Positions 1 to 9,177 of a stretch of 31,449 nucleotides of DNA are shown piece after piece. The stretch's first letter is position 1. Every line of letters starts with the position of its first letter. The notes under the pieces were generated by a model, which saw only the letters and a program-made list of their open reading frames with translations, was not told the origin of the DNA and searched no databases. The stretch comes from Candidatus Delongbacteria bacterium. Its GTDB lineage: Bacteria; UBA4055. The translations under genes were made by a program, and so were the position numbers. The stretch is from the NCBI GenBank assembly GCA_016937995.1, contig JAFGVM010000012.1, positions 1-31,449 on the forward strand, written 5' to 3'.

Positions 1-2648
1 ATAGTTGTAAAAAACCACTGTTCTTGTACTGTCATAAGTTTCTATCTCAATTGAATCCTGAGTAACTGTATAGTCATAAACACCTTCCAGAGAATGGTCC
101 TCACGATATGAAATATTTTCTTTGAAAGGAATTAATTGCCATACCTTACCGGCATATGTTAATAATGGCGGATAATCTTCAGGATGAACAAAGATCGAAT
201 CCTCCGGTATCGGAATATCAAGATATTCCTGATACTCCACAACATTCTCGTAAACATAATTAACTTTATCTACTGTAAATATCTCAGAATATTCTCTTAA
301 TTCATTTCTGGGTGCGACCGTGATCTGATAACCTTCAAAATCTCTTCTTCTAGAAAAAGTATCAATAGAATGCTCAGGACCTGCTGCTCCTTTCATTCCC
401 TGAATCTCATAAAATTCATGTGAACACCATTCCACTATGACATCTTTATTTGCAAAAGATACTCTTATCTTTGGTGATACCGGTGGTGGTGGAACCTTGT
501 AATCGGGTACTCCATCCCCGGGATCAAGTTTTCCGTTATTATAGCCGTATCTGACGTATTCACCTCTCTGGGGAACACCGTCTGACAAATGATATTTGTT
601 CATCATACCGTAACCCTCACCAGTTTCTCTGGTCCCGGTTATCCCGTAGATATTCTCACTGTCAACTTCTTCCCTGCCGAAAGGAAGAAGGTTATCTTCA
701 TTTGTAGCGGTTCTGCCGTAGGGATCAATGAACTCATTTGTAAAATCGGTTAACTCAAAATCTATTTCCCCTTCATCAGCACCCTCATAAAATCTCTCAT
801 TCCACCAGCATATAGGATTCTGGACAGGATCAGTAAATATTCCGTCAGCTCCTACATCCTCACCATACCATCCGTCAGTTTTAGTTTCACCGTTCCTGGT
901 CACAGGAGTATCATACATAGGCTGATCATATACCCTTTCCGCCCATGAAACATTATAATAAGCATCGTACCAATTGAACAATGAAGTATTTAAACCCTGA
1001 TCAAGATTTACTGAATGTTCACTCAAATACCTTGCCGTTTGATAAATAGAAGTATGAAAATCTTCACTTGCTGTGAAAGCTATTGTTAGTTTTATTGAAT
1101 CTCCGTATGCAAATTTCCAAATTTGTTTATTAATAAAATCATCCAATATACCTAATGAATCCTGATCAGTATCAACAGCTAAATTGACATAGCTTTCACT
1201 ACCTAATGGTCCAAAGGAAAGAACATATTTTATTTCTCCTCCATTTGCTATATCATTTAGTTCTTCGACAGTCCCATCCGCTGTTTCACCTTCTTCTTCC
1301 TCTCCGGTAATGATCCAAGATTGCCATTTGTCAGCTTGGGCGAATGGTGTTCCTATGAGGCTAGGAGGATCTTCGAAAACTCCTGCATAAACTTCCCTAA
1401 TATCAGTAATAGCGTAATCATATTCGAAATTTGACATTACCATATATTTTCCTTTATCACCAAATGGAGTACCTTCAGTTATACCATTTGCTAAGAATTG
1501 TCCATAAGCTGATAAGCTGTCATAATTTACATCATCATATCCTTTTTGTTTAGATGAGAGATCAAATTCCCAATCACTGTGTAACCCGGGTTTCCACCTT
1601 GGACCCCAATCTGTTCTCTCATTCCAATAATTGCCTGAATAAATATTGAACGAATACTTTAAATTTGGATTCGGATTCCTTAATACTCTTAAAGTAGATA
1701 CTCCGGTTGCTCCGTCAAGAGGACTTCCTCTAAGGGGTTCTGCGATTATAGGTACATCTCCACCTGATATTTTAATTTGTTCCCTGCCATCGTTATCAGC
1801 AGCCCATGCAAAATTAAGATCAACAACTCTTTGTTCTCCTGTTGCAGGATCAATATATCCTTCCCATTGTTGCTTAAATCCACATATGTCATCATTCCAC
1901 ATTTGAAGCCCGTCTTTCTTACCAATATCATTATCAATATTAATACCCATGAAAAAATTATAGATGTCTTTCTGATCTTCATTTCTATTGTATAATATAT
2001 AGTCAAGAATTATAAATTTTTCTGCAAATTTATATGACCAGGCATAAGATTTTTGTTTCACTTCTATTCCTAAGGGGATGTGATCAGCAAAATATGGAGT
2101 TTTATCTGTGTACATAGTGCTAAACTGCTCTTCTGCAGATGAACTCGGATCATAAACATCTTCGAATAAGCAATTTATTCGACCTTCAATATTAGAAGTT
2201 TCGTTTATTTTACCCATTGTCGCACCTGAAAGGTCTTCAGAAAATTTAGCTGGAAGTAATTCAAAATCTGTACCCGCCGATACCAATGGACCTTGAAATA
2301 CTGTTGCAGCAGTACCATTTACATTTGCTATTGCAGAGTCTAAATAACCTCCGAACCATAAATCACCCGCGTAAAGATATTGTATATCTTCACCTCCCGG
2401 CATGTCTCCTCCAACGGCCAACCTGCCTGTACATGGATCTGTCCAATAAAAAGGATTTCCAAAAATTCCAATATTGGTAATATGAAGCCAAAAAAACCAA
2501 CTCTGTGCACCCTGTTTTCTGCAAAAATTTCCTGCTTAGAGCCAATCTTATAATATGTCGTAAGCTCTTTTATTTGTTCATATTTATCAGGAATTTGAGC
2601 ACAAATTAATATGATTGTAAGTAAAACAAACAGAATTGCCTTTTTCAT
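1..2648 (-). CDS. Large exported surface protein, frameshifted near 5' end, cut by left window edge
   Basis: The gene starts at ATG 2648 (GGTGG six bases upstream) with a signal peptide (MKKAILFVLLTIILICA). The start frame closes at about 2340. The frame one base over is open without a stop from about 2534 to position 1 (over 800 codons), yet has no usable start at its 5' end. The two therefore look like one gene broken by a single-base indel between about 2534 and 2480. Recognisable text in the downstream frame includes GNPFYWTDPCTGRL, AGDLWFGGYLD and YVLSFGPLG, plus a fibronectin-III-like stretch near the left edge (SPKIRVSFANKDVIVEW and later FEGYQI). This is the style of large secreted proteins in FCB-group bacteria; any C-terminal sorting domain would lie outside the window. 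Function is unknown. The break may be a sequencing error, a real mutation or phase variation. Confidence 0.75.
2490..2496. other. A7 homopolymer, likely frameshift site
   Basis: Seven A on the plus strand (T7 in the gene's sense). Adding one base here joins the signal-peptide frame to the long downstream frame and reads RVGFFWLHITNIG. Shorter runs at 2515-2518 (T4) and 2523-2527 (A5) could also carry the indel. I prefer this run because it is the longest and gives a natural-looking join. Confidence 0.45.
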
Positions 2649-2674
2649 TCTAAACCACCAAATTATTATTTATA

Positions 2675-3124
2675 TTATTTATGTAAATATACCTTGCAAC
2701 CTTTCTTTACAAAACCAAACAGATCAATAATATCCTGATTCTTCATTCTAATACAACCTATTGATCCTTTTTTACCGATGCTCTTTTCATCATTGGTTCC
2801 GTGAATATAAATATATCTGTTTCGAGTATTTGAGTTCTTTTTCTGCAGACCATTCAATCTTAGTATTCTTGAAGTAATTATATCTTTTTCTTTGGCTACA
2901 TTTATATTTGCAATTTTACCGGTGAATTTTCTGTCTTTAAAAATTGCTCCAAATGGTGCTCTTCCGCCTATTTTTTGACATACTTCATGCATCCCCAATG
3001 GAGTTTTCATACTTCCCTCCTCGAATCCCTCACCATATTTGGATGTAGAAACAGGATAAGTAAGCTCAACTTTCCTATGCTTGAAGAAAAGCTTCTGATC
3101 AGATATTGATATAATTATTTTCAC
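2675..3124 (-). CDS. L,D-transpeptidase (YkuD/ErfK family)
   Basis: A cysteine transpeptidase fold of the type that makes 3-3 peptidoglycan crosslinks or attaches proteins to peptidoglycan. The catalytic motif is clear: HGTNDEKSIG followed by KKGSIGCIRM, giving the His and the Ser-x-Gly-Cys-x-Arg of YkuD. The start of the domain (KIIISISDQKLFFKH) and YPVSTSKYGEG also fit. I chose GTG 3124 because AGGA sits seven bases upstream and the family domain begins there. The frame stays open to a GTG at 3193, which would add 23 residues but has no nearby Shine-Dalgarno. No signal peptide is visible. It lies between the coiled-coil gene and the exported-protein gene, all on the minus strand and probably co-transcribed. 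Substrate and partner are not shown. Confidence 0.85.
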   Translation of the reverse strand: MKIIISISDQKLFFKHRKVELTYPVSTSKYGEGFEEGSMKTPLGMHEVCQKIGGRAPFGAIFKDRKFTGKIANINVAKEKDIITSRILRLNGLQKKNSNTRNRYIYIHGTNDEKSIGKKGSIGCIRMKNQDIIDLFGFVKKGCKVYLHK

Positions 3125-3233
3125 TGGATTGTCCTCGATTATAAATAATATTCCGTGTTGTGTGCTGAATATTGAATTCGTTGCGTTTATCACGTTTTAA
3201 AGGGTTTATGTCGGTACGCCCTCCGATCACGAC

Positions 3234-3566
3234 TTAAACTTCTACATCGATTTCATCAGAGATAGACTGTATCTCAATGAACTGCTCTTCCAGCTTATTC
3301 AAAATATCTGCTGCTTCAAGCACCAGCTCTTTTTTATTTATCAATTTATCGATCTTAGACTGTAGATCTTCATTTAGTGATCCTTGCAGGTCCTCGGTCA
3401 ATTCCTCGATCTGATCTTCAATTTCGTCAATTTCATCATCGCAATCGTAATTCATATCCTCAAAGATCAAAAAAGATTTATTTATTTCATCTGTTACTCT
3501 TTTCAGCTCTTTTTTTGCAGCTGATACTTTTTCAAATAATTGTTTTAATTCTTCAAAATCATTCAT
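3234..3566 (-). CDS. Small acidic coiled-coil protein, function unknown
   Basis: A 110-residue protein very rich in Glu, Asp, Lys, Leu and Ile, with heptad-like spacing across most of its length (for example DEIDEIEDQIEELTEDL). It has no signal peptide or membrane segment and is probably a cytoplasmic helical-bundle protein. I chose ATG 3566 because GGAG lies six bases upstream; an in-frame ATG at 3578 has no such site. It is the first gene of the minus-strand group leading into the L,D-transpeptidase. I do not recognise the family. The overall look resembles small helical adaptor proteins, but nothing fixes a function. Confidence 0.7.
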   Translation of the reverse strand: MNDFEELKQLFEKVSAAKKELKRVTDEINKSFLIFEDMNYDCDDEIDEIEDQIEELTEDLQGSLNEDLQSKIDKLINKKELVLEAADILNKLEEQFIEIQSISDEIDVEV

Positions 3567-3672
3567 TGTTAACTCCATTGTCTTTAGTATATCTTATAGA
3601 TTGAATATAATAATAAACTGACCGTTAGACATAGAAAAATATTTACCGTAAAGAAACATTATCTTTAAACTA

Positions 3673-3701
3673 TTGTTTAACAAGACTTAATAATTTATAT
3701 T
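3673..3701 (+). promoter_or_regulatory. Candidate sigma70-type promoter for the 3730 aminotransferase gene
   Basis: TTGTTT (3673-3678), a 17-base spacer, then TATATT (3696-3701), 28 bases before the start codon. The spacing is ideal, but in such AT-rich DNA chance matches are common. Confidence 0.4.
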
Positions 3702-3729
3702 TCATCAAAATAAAATTGGAGATGCAACA

Positions 3730-4827
3730 ATGAAAATTCCTCTGGTAGATCTCAAGGCTAATTATTTATCTATAAAATCAGAAATAGATTCTGCGATTCA
3801 AAATGTAATTGACCGTACAGCATTTGTAGGTGGTCCTGAACTTAAATCTTTTGAAAAGAACTGGGCAGAAAAATGTAATGCAAAATTCTGCTGTGGAGTT
3901 TCTAACGGGACGTCCTCTTTAGAAGTTATTATGAGAGCTTTGGATATCGGTCATGGTGATGAAGTTATTTGCCCATCACATACTTTTGCGGCTACTGCAG
4001 AAGCAATTTTGATGGTCGGTGCTAAACCTGTTTTCGCTGAAGCATTAGATACAACAGCCCTGATCGATCCGGATTCTGTAGCAAAACTTATTACTGATAA
4101 AACCAAAGCATTGATCATTGTAGATCTTTACGGACAACCAGCAGACTATTATTCGGTTAAAGAAGCAGTCAACGACGATAATATTATTATTATTCAGGAT
4201 TCAGCTCAATCTCATCTCGGCAAATATAAAGGAAGAATTGTAGGTAGTTACGCAGATGTAACTTCATTTAGTTTTTATCCAGGTAAAAATCTTGGAGCAT
4301 TCGGTGATGCAGGTGCTATTACAACTAATAACGAAGAGCTTTACAAAAAAATGAGCATGATATCAGATCATGGAAGAACTTCAAAGTATGAACATCAAAT
4401 ACCCGGAGGAAATCTTCGGATGGATAATCTTCAGGCAGCAATACTTGATGTAAAACAAAAGCATTTACCTGAATGGACTGTAAAAAGAAGAGCAGCAATT
4501 GTAAAATACAGGGATAAACTATCTAACTATGTGAAATTCATCAAAGAAGAAGAATATAACGAAGCGGTATATCATCTAGCTGTGATAAGGACCGAGAAAA
4601 GAGATGAATTATTAAAATTTTTAAATGACAACGAAATAGGTGCTGGTATTCACTACCCTATTCCTTTACATTTACAACCTGTCTTTGAATATCTTGGTTA
4701 CAAAAAAGGTGACTTTCCAGTAACTGAAAAGATCGCTTCTGAAATAATTTCTCTACCGATCTTTCCTGAAATAACAGATGAGCAAATAGAATATATTTGT
4801 GACAAAGTCATTAAATTTTTCGAATGA
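3730..4827 (+). CDS. DegT/DnrJ/EryC1/StrS-family sugar aminotransferase
   Basis: A PLP-dependent aminotransferase that converts a keto group on a nucleotide-linked sugar to an amine. The PLP lysine is K186 in SFYPGKNLGAFGDAG, and the cofactor-binding QDSAQSH (D157, Q160) precedes it. Length (365 residues) is normal. The FYPGKNLGA form is common in enzymes acting at C3 of 3-keto sugars (the FdtB/QdtB/WlbE-like group), so a 3-amino sugar is a reasonable guess, not proven. GGAG lies eight bases before the ATG. The gene stands alone between a candidate promoter and a strong terminator, about 1 kb ahead of the main glycan cluster, so it may serve the same glycan while being transcribed separately. 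Its keto-sugar-forming partner is not evident in this window. Confidence 0.9.
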   Translation: MKIPLVDLKANYLSIKSEIDSAIQNVIDRTAFVGGPELKSFEKNWAEKCNAKFCCGVSNGTSSLEVIMRALDIGHGDEVICPSHTFAATAEAILMVGAKPVFAEALDTTALIDPDSVAKLITDKTKALIIVDLYGQPADYYSVKEAVNDDNIIIIQDSAQSHLGKYKGRIVGSYADVTSFSFYPGKNLGAFGDAGAITTNNEELYKKMSMISDHGRTSKYEHQIPGGNLRMDNLQAAILDVKQKHLPEWTVKRRAAIVKYRDKLSNYVKFIKEEEYNEAVYHLAVIRTEKRDELLKFLNDNEIGAGIHYPIPLHLQPVFEYLGYKKGDFPVTEKIASEIISLPIFPEITDEQIEYICDKVIKFFE

Positions 4828-4858
4828 AAAAAAACACGGCTTCAGCCGTGTTTTTAAT
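4828..4858. terminator. Bidirectional intrinsic terminator
   Basis: Perfect hairpin AAACACGGC / TTCA / GCCGTGTTT with a T run after it on the plus strand and a T8 run on the minus strand. It sits between convergent genes (stops at 4827 and 4879) and should end transcription from both sides. Confidence 0.9.
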
Positions 4859-4878
4859 TTATTTAAGTGTAATTATGA

Positions 4879-5583
4879 TCAATTTTGAAAAGTTAATCCC
4901 AGAACTAACGAAATTGTAGAAATTGATTGTTTGAATTTAACATCTCTTTCCATACTTCCGATAACATCACTAAAAGTACCATCGAACTCAAGTGTGGTCA
5001 GATTTACATACTTAACACCTATTAGAACTTTACTCCACATTACAAAACCTGCTCCGATACTGAATGCAAAAGAATTTGAAAGGTCCCATACAATACTTTC
5101 CTCTATTGATCCGTCATCGGTCTTATAATCATAATCAGGTCCGTAAACCATTGACAAACCCACCTGTCCATCAATAAACAATCCGAATTCCTTCTTCTTC
5201 CTGTCAAACATATTCTTAAATCTGAGACCTGTCGTAAAATAAAAACAATTGTAATTCGTCAATTCAACGTTAGATCTTTCAGCGACAACATTAGTAGTCT
5301 CAAGATCATCAAATCTTTGATAAAGGTCATCCCCGACTCCATGACGGGTATAGTTTAAACTTCCGATCCAGTAGAGTTTCTTTCCTATTTCTGATGATAA
5401 GAATTCTATACTTCCTCCGAATCCTGTAGTTGCGAATCCGGCATCAGTATCACCGGCCTTATCATTACTGAAGTCAGTTTGTGGAAACGCTAAAGTACCG
5501 TGAAATGTAAAACCCTGAGCTAAAAGATTTGAGCTTACACTTAAAAGGAAAATTATTCCGATCACTTTAATTAAATTTTTCAT
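4879..5583 (-). CDS. Outer-membrane beta-barrel-like protein
   Basis: A 234-residue protein with a clear signal peptide (MKNLIKVIGIIFLLSVSSNLLAQ, cut after LLA). After it come alternating hydrophobic/polar strands typical of small outer-membrane barrels (LYWIGSLNYTRHG, NCFYFTTGLRFKN, FAFSIGAGFVMW, ISLVLGLTFQN). The end with an aromatic residue near the C-terminus fits a barrel closing strand. Start ATG 5583 has GGAG five bases upstream; the frame extends two codons to a GTG that would overlap this site. It is probably an eight-to-ten-strand barrel of the OmpW/opacity type, but I cannot assign a family. It converges on the aminotransferase gene and diverges from the glycan cluster. Confidence 0.75.
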   Translation of the reverse strand: MKNLIKVIGIIFLLSVSSNLLAQGFTFHGTLAFPQTDFSNDKAGDTDAGFATTGFGGSIEFLSSEIGKKLYWIGSLNYTRHGVGDDLYQRFDDLETTNVVAERSNVELTNYNCFYFTTGLRFKNMFDRKKKEFGLFIDGQVGLSMVYGPDYDYKTDDGSIEESIVWDLSNSFAFSIGAGFVMWSKVLIGVKYVNLTTLEFDGTFSDVIGSMERDVKFKQSISTISLVLGLTFQN

Positions 5584-5821
5584 AAACACTCCGAATTAAT
5601 TTCATCAAATTACGTCTTTAATCAACTCTCATAATAAATGTAATTTTCGTAAAACATTCAAGGAAAAAATTTGCAGTTAAATGGTATTTTAAAACTGCTC
5701 TTCGATCTCTACCGAATATTATAGTAATTAATGTCCTTATTTATTGTATTGCTTATTAAAGGTAAAAACATTATTTTTGGTTATTAAAAAATAAGTTTAT
5801 AAGGCTACTAGCAGGAACTAA

Positions 5822-7711
5822 ATGGACAGTGTAAAAAAACTTTACAAAATAGTTGCTAGATATTGGAAGCTTATGCTTGCTGGTATCTCAACTATGATGA
5901 TCTTCTCAGTGTTAAGCGGTTTAAGTGTAACAATGGCTGTTCCCCTGTTTGATTATGTATTTGGAACAAAGCATATAGAATCAAAAATCGTTAAATTTGG
6001 ACAATTCCTGGATCTAATATCTGAATCAATAGGAAATTTTTTCTCCAACAGTTCTTTAATGACTATCTTCAGCTCTGAAAATGGTGGTAAATTACTTACC
6101 GACATAAAAGAAATTTTATCACTAACCGATCCTGTACTTCTGCTCTACATGATAGGTTTCACAATGATCTTTCTAATCATACTTAAAAGTTTATTTTATT
6201 ATCTAAACGTATTCATCTTCACTACTCTTAGGGGTAAAGTCACTTTAAATCTTAGAAATATGATCTTCAATAAGGCTATGCATTTAAATTTATCTACGAT
6301 ACATAAAAGAACCATAGGTGATCTTCAGGTTAGAATGACATCTGATATCAATATTGTAGGAGAATTGTTCATAAAGTCCATTTTTGGATCATTAAGAGAT
6401 ATCACTCTTGTGATCGGATATGTTTCTGTAGCTTTTATCATAAATCATAAACTATTGCTTTATACAATGATAATAGTTCCAATTTTCAGCATGGTCATAA
6501 GCTATATCGGCAAAAAGATTAAAAAATATTCAAAAAGGATACAGGAGGCTAATTCACTCTTATATTCTAAGATCGAAGAAGTATTTAATGCAATAAAGGT
6601 AGTAAAATCATTTACTAAGGAAGATCATGAATACGGGAAATATAAAATTATAAATCTTAAATTTTATAAAGCATGGCTAAGAGATAGAATGTATAACGCT
6701 CTGAGTGTTCCTTTATCTGAGTTGAATGGAACGATAATTGGAATGATAGTTCTTGTTATAGGTGGCAAAATGGTATTATCTAACCCCGAAGGTTTTTCTT
6801 TTGGTAGTTTTACAACATTCCTTTTTGCTATTTTTTCAACACTTCATCCTATAAAGAACATAACCAATGCTTACAGCCTTATTAAAAAGGCAAAAGTTTC
6901 ACTTGATAGAGTATTTTTAATAGTTGATATGGACCCAGAGGTAAAAGATCATGAAAGATCAATTTCAAAATCTGAATTTAATTCATCTATTAAATTTGAG
7001 AATATCGGTTTCTCATATAACGTTGATAAAAAAGTACTTGATGATGTTTCTTTCGAATTACCGAAGGGTAAAACTTTCGCTCTTGTTGGAAGCAGTGGAT
7101 CCGGAAAAACTACTCTTATAAATTTGATCGAAAGATTCTATGACCCAACCGAGGGTAGCATTTTGATCGATGGTGTTAACATCAAAGATATTAAGATAAA
7201 GGAATTACACAGTTTATTTGGAACAGTTACACAGGAATCAGTTCTTTTTTATGACACAATAGCAAATAACATAAGATATGGTACGAACAAAGAAATTTCT
7301 GATGATGATATTAAGAACGCTGCAGAGATTAGTTATGCTTATGAGTTCATCAAAGACATGCCTCAGGAGTTTAATACAATGCTGGATCCGAAAGGATCTA
7401 ATCTGTCTGGTGGACAGAAACAAAGATTGTGTATTGCCCGAGCAATTGTAGGTGATCCACCAATATTGGTCTTTGATGAGGCTACAAGTGCACTTGATTC
7501 AGAATCCGAACAAAAAGTACAGAAAGCAATAGAAATGGCAACAAAAGACAGAACAGTTATTATAATTGCTCATAGACTTTCAACAATCTTAAATGCAGAT
7601 AAGATAATTGTAATGGAAGAAGGCAAAATTATAGGTACTGGCACACATGATGAACTTATTACCTCGAATAAGAAATATAAATTACTCTACGATATACAGT
7701 TCGCTCAATAA
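5822..7711 (+). CDS. MsbA-like ABC exporter (fused membrane and ATPase domains)
   Basis: A 629-residue half-transporter that would work as a homodimer in the inner membrane. The N-terminal half carries about six membrane helices; an unusually long loop with ELEMENTS such as FSNSSLMTIFSSENG follows the first helix. The C-terminal ATPase has Walker A GSSGSGKTTL (about 422-431), signature LSGGQKQR (about 529-536), Walker B ILVFDEATSALD (about 547-558) and the switch histidine in IIAHRLST. AGGA precedes the ATG by five bases. It is the first gene of the glycan cluster. The natural reading is lipid-linked saccharide or lipid A-core flipping, since no Wzx or Wzm/Wzt is visible here. Drug or other lipid export cannot be excluded. 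No convincing promoter was found in the 238-base AT-rich gap upstream. Confidence 0.85.
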   Translation: MDSVKKLYKIVARYWKLMLAGISTMMIFSVLSGLSVTMAVPLFDYVFGTKHIESKIVKFGQFLDLISESIGNFFSNSSLMTIFSSENGGKLLTDIKEILSLTDPVLLLYMIGFTMIFLIILKSLFYYLNVFIFTTLRGKVTLNLRNMIFNKAMHLNLSTIHKRTIGDLQVRMTSDINIVGELFIKSIFGSLRDITLVIGYVSVAFIINHKLLLYTMIIVPIFSMVISYIGKKIKKYSKRIQEANSLLYSKIEEVFNAIKVVKSFTKEDHEYGKYKIINLKFYKAWLRDRMYNALSVPLSELNGTIIGMIVLVIGGKMVLSNPEGFSFGSFTTFLFAIFSTLHPIKNITNAYSLIKKAKVSLDRVFLIVDMDPEVKDHERSISKSEFNSSIKFENIGFSYNVDKKVLDDVSFELPKGKTFALVGSSGSGKTTLINLIERFYDPTEGSILIDGVNIKDIKIKELHSLFGTVTQESVLFYDTIANNIRYGTNKEISDDDIKNAAEISYAYEFIKDMPQEFNTMLDPKGSNLSGGQKQRLCIARAIVGDPPILVFDEATSALDSESEQKVQKAIEMATKDRTVIIIAHRLSTILNADKIIVMEEGKIIGTGTHDELITSNKKYKLLYDIQFAQ

Positions 7712-7724
7712 ATGAGAGGATAAG

Positions 7725-8279
7725 ATGAAGTTAAAAAAATATCTATATCTGAAGTTCTACATGGTAAAACTCTATGCAAAGAAGAGTTTCTTGGGATTTG
7801 ATCATATTTTAGATGAATTATCAAATTGCCCCGCAGAATTCACAAGAATAATTTTCGAAAAATATGGAGCTCATATTGGAGAAAAGATCAATTTCAAAGG
7901 AAAGATCGTAGTTGACAATGCTTACAAGGATCTATCAAACCTTCTGATCGGCAATAAGTGTTTCATTGGTAAGCAGGTTTTTTTTGATCTACCTGAAAAA
8001 ATCATTATTGAGGATGAATGTGTTATCTCAGCAGGAGTAAAAATAATCACTCATTCAGATTGTGGTGATAGAGCTATGTCAAAATGGTATCCAAGAAAAA
8101 ATAAAGAGGTTAAGATCGGTTTTGGTTCCTGGATAGGTGTTGATTCCATTATACTCAGTGGTGTTTCATTAGGAAAGTGCTGTGTTGTGGCAGCCGGGTC
8201 AGTAGTAACCGAAAGCTTTCCAGACTATTCTGTATTGGCAGGTATCCCAGCAAAAATCGTAAAAAAATTAGAAGCATAA
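7725..8279 (+). CDS. Left-handed beta-helix acyltransferase (WbbJ/maltose-acetyltransferase type)
   Basis: A 184-residue hexapeptide-repeat enzyme. Repeat-like runs start near residue 50 (GAHIGEKINFKGKIVVDN) and continue through KIGFGSWIGVDSIILSGVSLG to VVAAGSVVTESFPDYSVLAGIPAKIV, the usual C-terminal signature of sugar O- or N-acetyltransferases. A likely catalytic His lies in IITHSDCGD. It probably transfers acetyl from acetyl-CoA to a sugar. One candidate acceptor is the 4-amino sugar made by the genes at 9178-11295, but O-acetylation of the finished glycan is equally possible. GAGG lies five bases before the ATG, 13 bases after the ABC gene. Confidence 0.85.
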   Translation: MKLKKYLYLKFYMVKLYAKKSFLGFDHILDELSNCPAEFTRIIFEKYGAHIGEKINFKGKIVVDNAYKDLSNLLIGNKCFIGKQVFFDLPEKIIIEDECVISAGVKIITHSDCGDRAMSKWYPRKNKEVKIGFGSWIGVDSIILSGVSLGKCCVVAAGSVVTESFPDYSVLAGIPAKIVKKLEA

Positions 8280-9164
8280 ATGGATATTCCGAATAAACGT
8301 ATACTATTCATATCATTTGAAACTTTTGCTAATTTAGCATTTGATCTTCTTGGAAATAAATTCAAAACATTTGATGTTATGCAATATTCTGTCTGGAATA
8401 AAATGGGTTTGCTTTCAAAGATCAATCTTGCAAGAAAATACGATTTTATACATAGTTTCTGGGCAAAGAACAGCTATAATGATATAATCGCATGCAAGCT
8501 GACCGGAACAAAATATATCAATCATTATATCGGTTCTGATGTTCTTAAAGCTCTTGATAGTAGAAAATCCCAGAAAAAAGCTAAAAAAATTTATAAGAAC
8601 TCATACAAAACATTAGCTGATGCAGATAATCTGATCGAAGAATTGAAAGAATTAAAAATTAACGATGTTGAACTCTTGTCAATTTACTTTTATGATAAAA
8701 GCGATGAAAGCTACATTGTAACTCCACCTGACACAAAGAAGATCATGACATACATACCTGAGGGAAAAGAGGATTTTTATGGATTTAATTTTATTATTAA
8801 AGCTGCTATAAAATTCCCTCAATATGAGTTTCAGATCTCTGCGAATGAGGGAAAGTATGATAATATGCCATCGAACGTTTCATTCTTAGGTTGGGTAACA
8901 GATATTAATAAATATATTGATGAATGTTTTTTGTATATACGCAGCACAAAGCATGATGGACTTCCCACTTCAGTAATGCAGGCACTGGTAAAGGGCAAGC
9001 ATGTTTTAAGTTCCCACAAAGTACCGTTTACACATGAAGTAAACCTGGATAACATAGAAAAATGTCTTGCAAAAGATAAAATGAATCATGAAGGAAGAAA
9101 GTATATTTTGGATAACTATTCAAAAGAAAAGGTCATTCAGAAATTTAAAGAACTTTATCAATAG
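8280..9164 (+). CDS. Short GT4-like glycosyltransferase, degenerate catalytic motif
   Basis: A 294-residue GT-B-type protein starting at the base after the preceding stop. The C-terminal half has the GT4 layout: a strand-helix FQISANEG, then FLGWVTDINKYI, then HDGLPTSVMQALVKGKHVLSS. In active GT4 enzymes this last stretch carries the E-x7-E pair; here the two positions read D and Q. The protein is also shorter than most GT4 enzymes (about 350 or more). It may be an active divergent transferase or a non-catalytic partner. The tight junctions to both neighbours place it in the glycan operon. Donor and acceptor sugars cannot be read from sequence. Confidence 0.7.
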   Translation: MDIPNKRILFISFETFANLAFDLLGNKFKTFDVMQYSVWNKMGLLSKINLARKYDFIHSFWAKNSYNDIIACKLTGTKYINHYIGSDVLKALDSRKSQKKAKKIYKNSYKTLADADNLIEELKELKINDVELLSIYFYDKSDESYIVTPPDTKKIMTYIPEGKEDFYGFNFIIKAAIKFPQYEFQISANEGKYDNMPSNVSFLGWVTDINKYIDECFLYIRSTKHDGLPTSVMQALVKGKHVLSSHKVPFTHEVNLDNIEKCLAKDKMNHEGRKYILDNYSKEKVIQKFKELYQ

Positions 9165-9177
9165 ATTTGGAAAAACA

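Noticed and set aside
1746-2006. 86-codon minus-strand frame and overlapping plus-strand frames within the exported-protein gene
   Set aside because: All are alternative frames of the long open frame of the exported protein.
2490-2530. Programmed -1 ribosomal frameshifting as the explanation for the broken gene
   Set aside because: No canonical X-XXY-YYZ heptamer is in phase at the join, and I saw no clear downstream stem-loop. A homopolymer indel is simpler, although slippage on the T7 run is not fully excluded.
5584-5821. Promoter for the glycan cluster
   Set aside because: Several weak AT-rich matches exist (for example TTGCTT at 5749), but none combines good boxes with good spacing.
9088-9177. 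Upstream extension of the aminotransferase by 30 codons
   Set aside because: It overlaps the end of the preceding gene and does not match the family, while ATG 9178 has TTGGA at a good distance.
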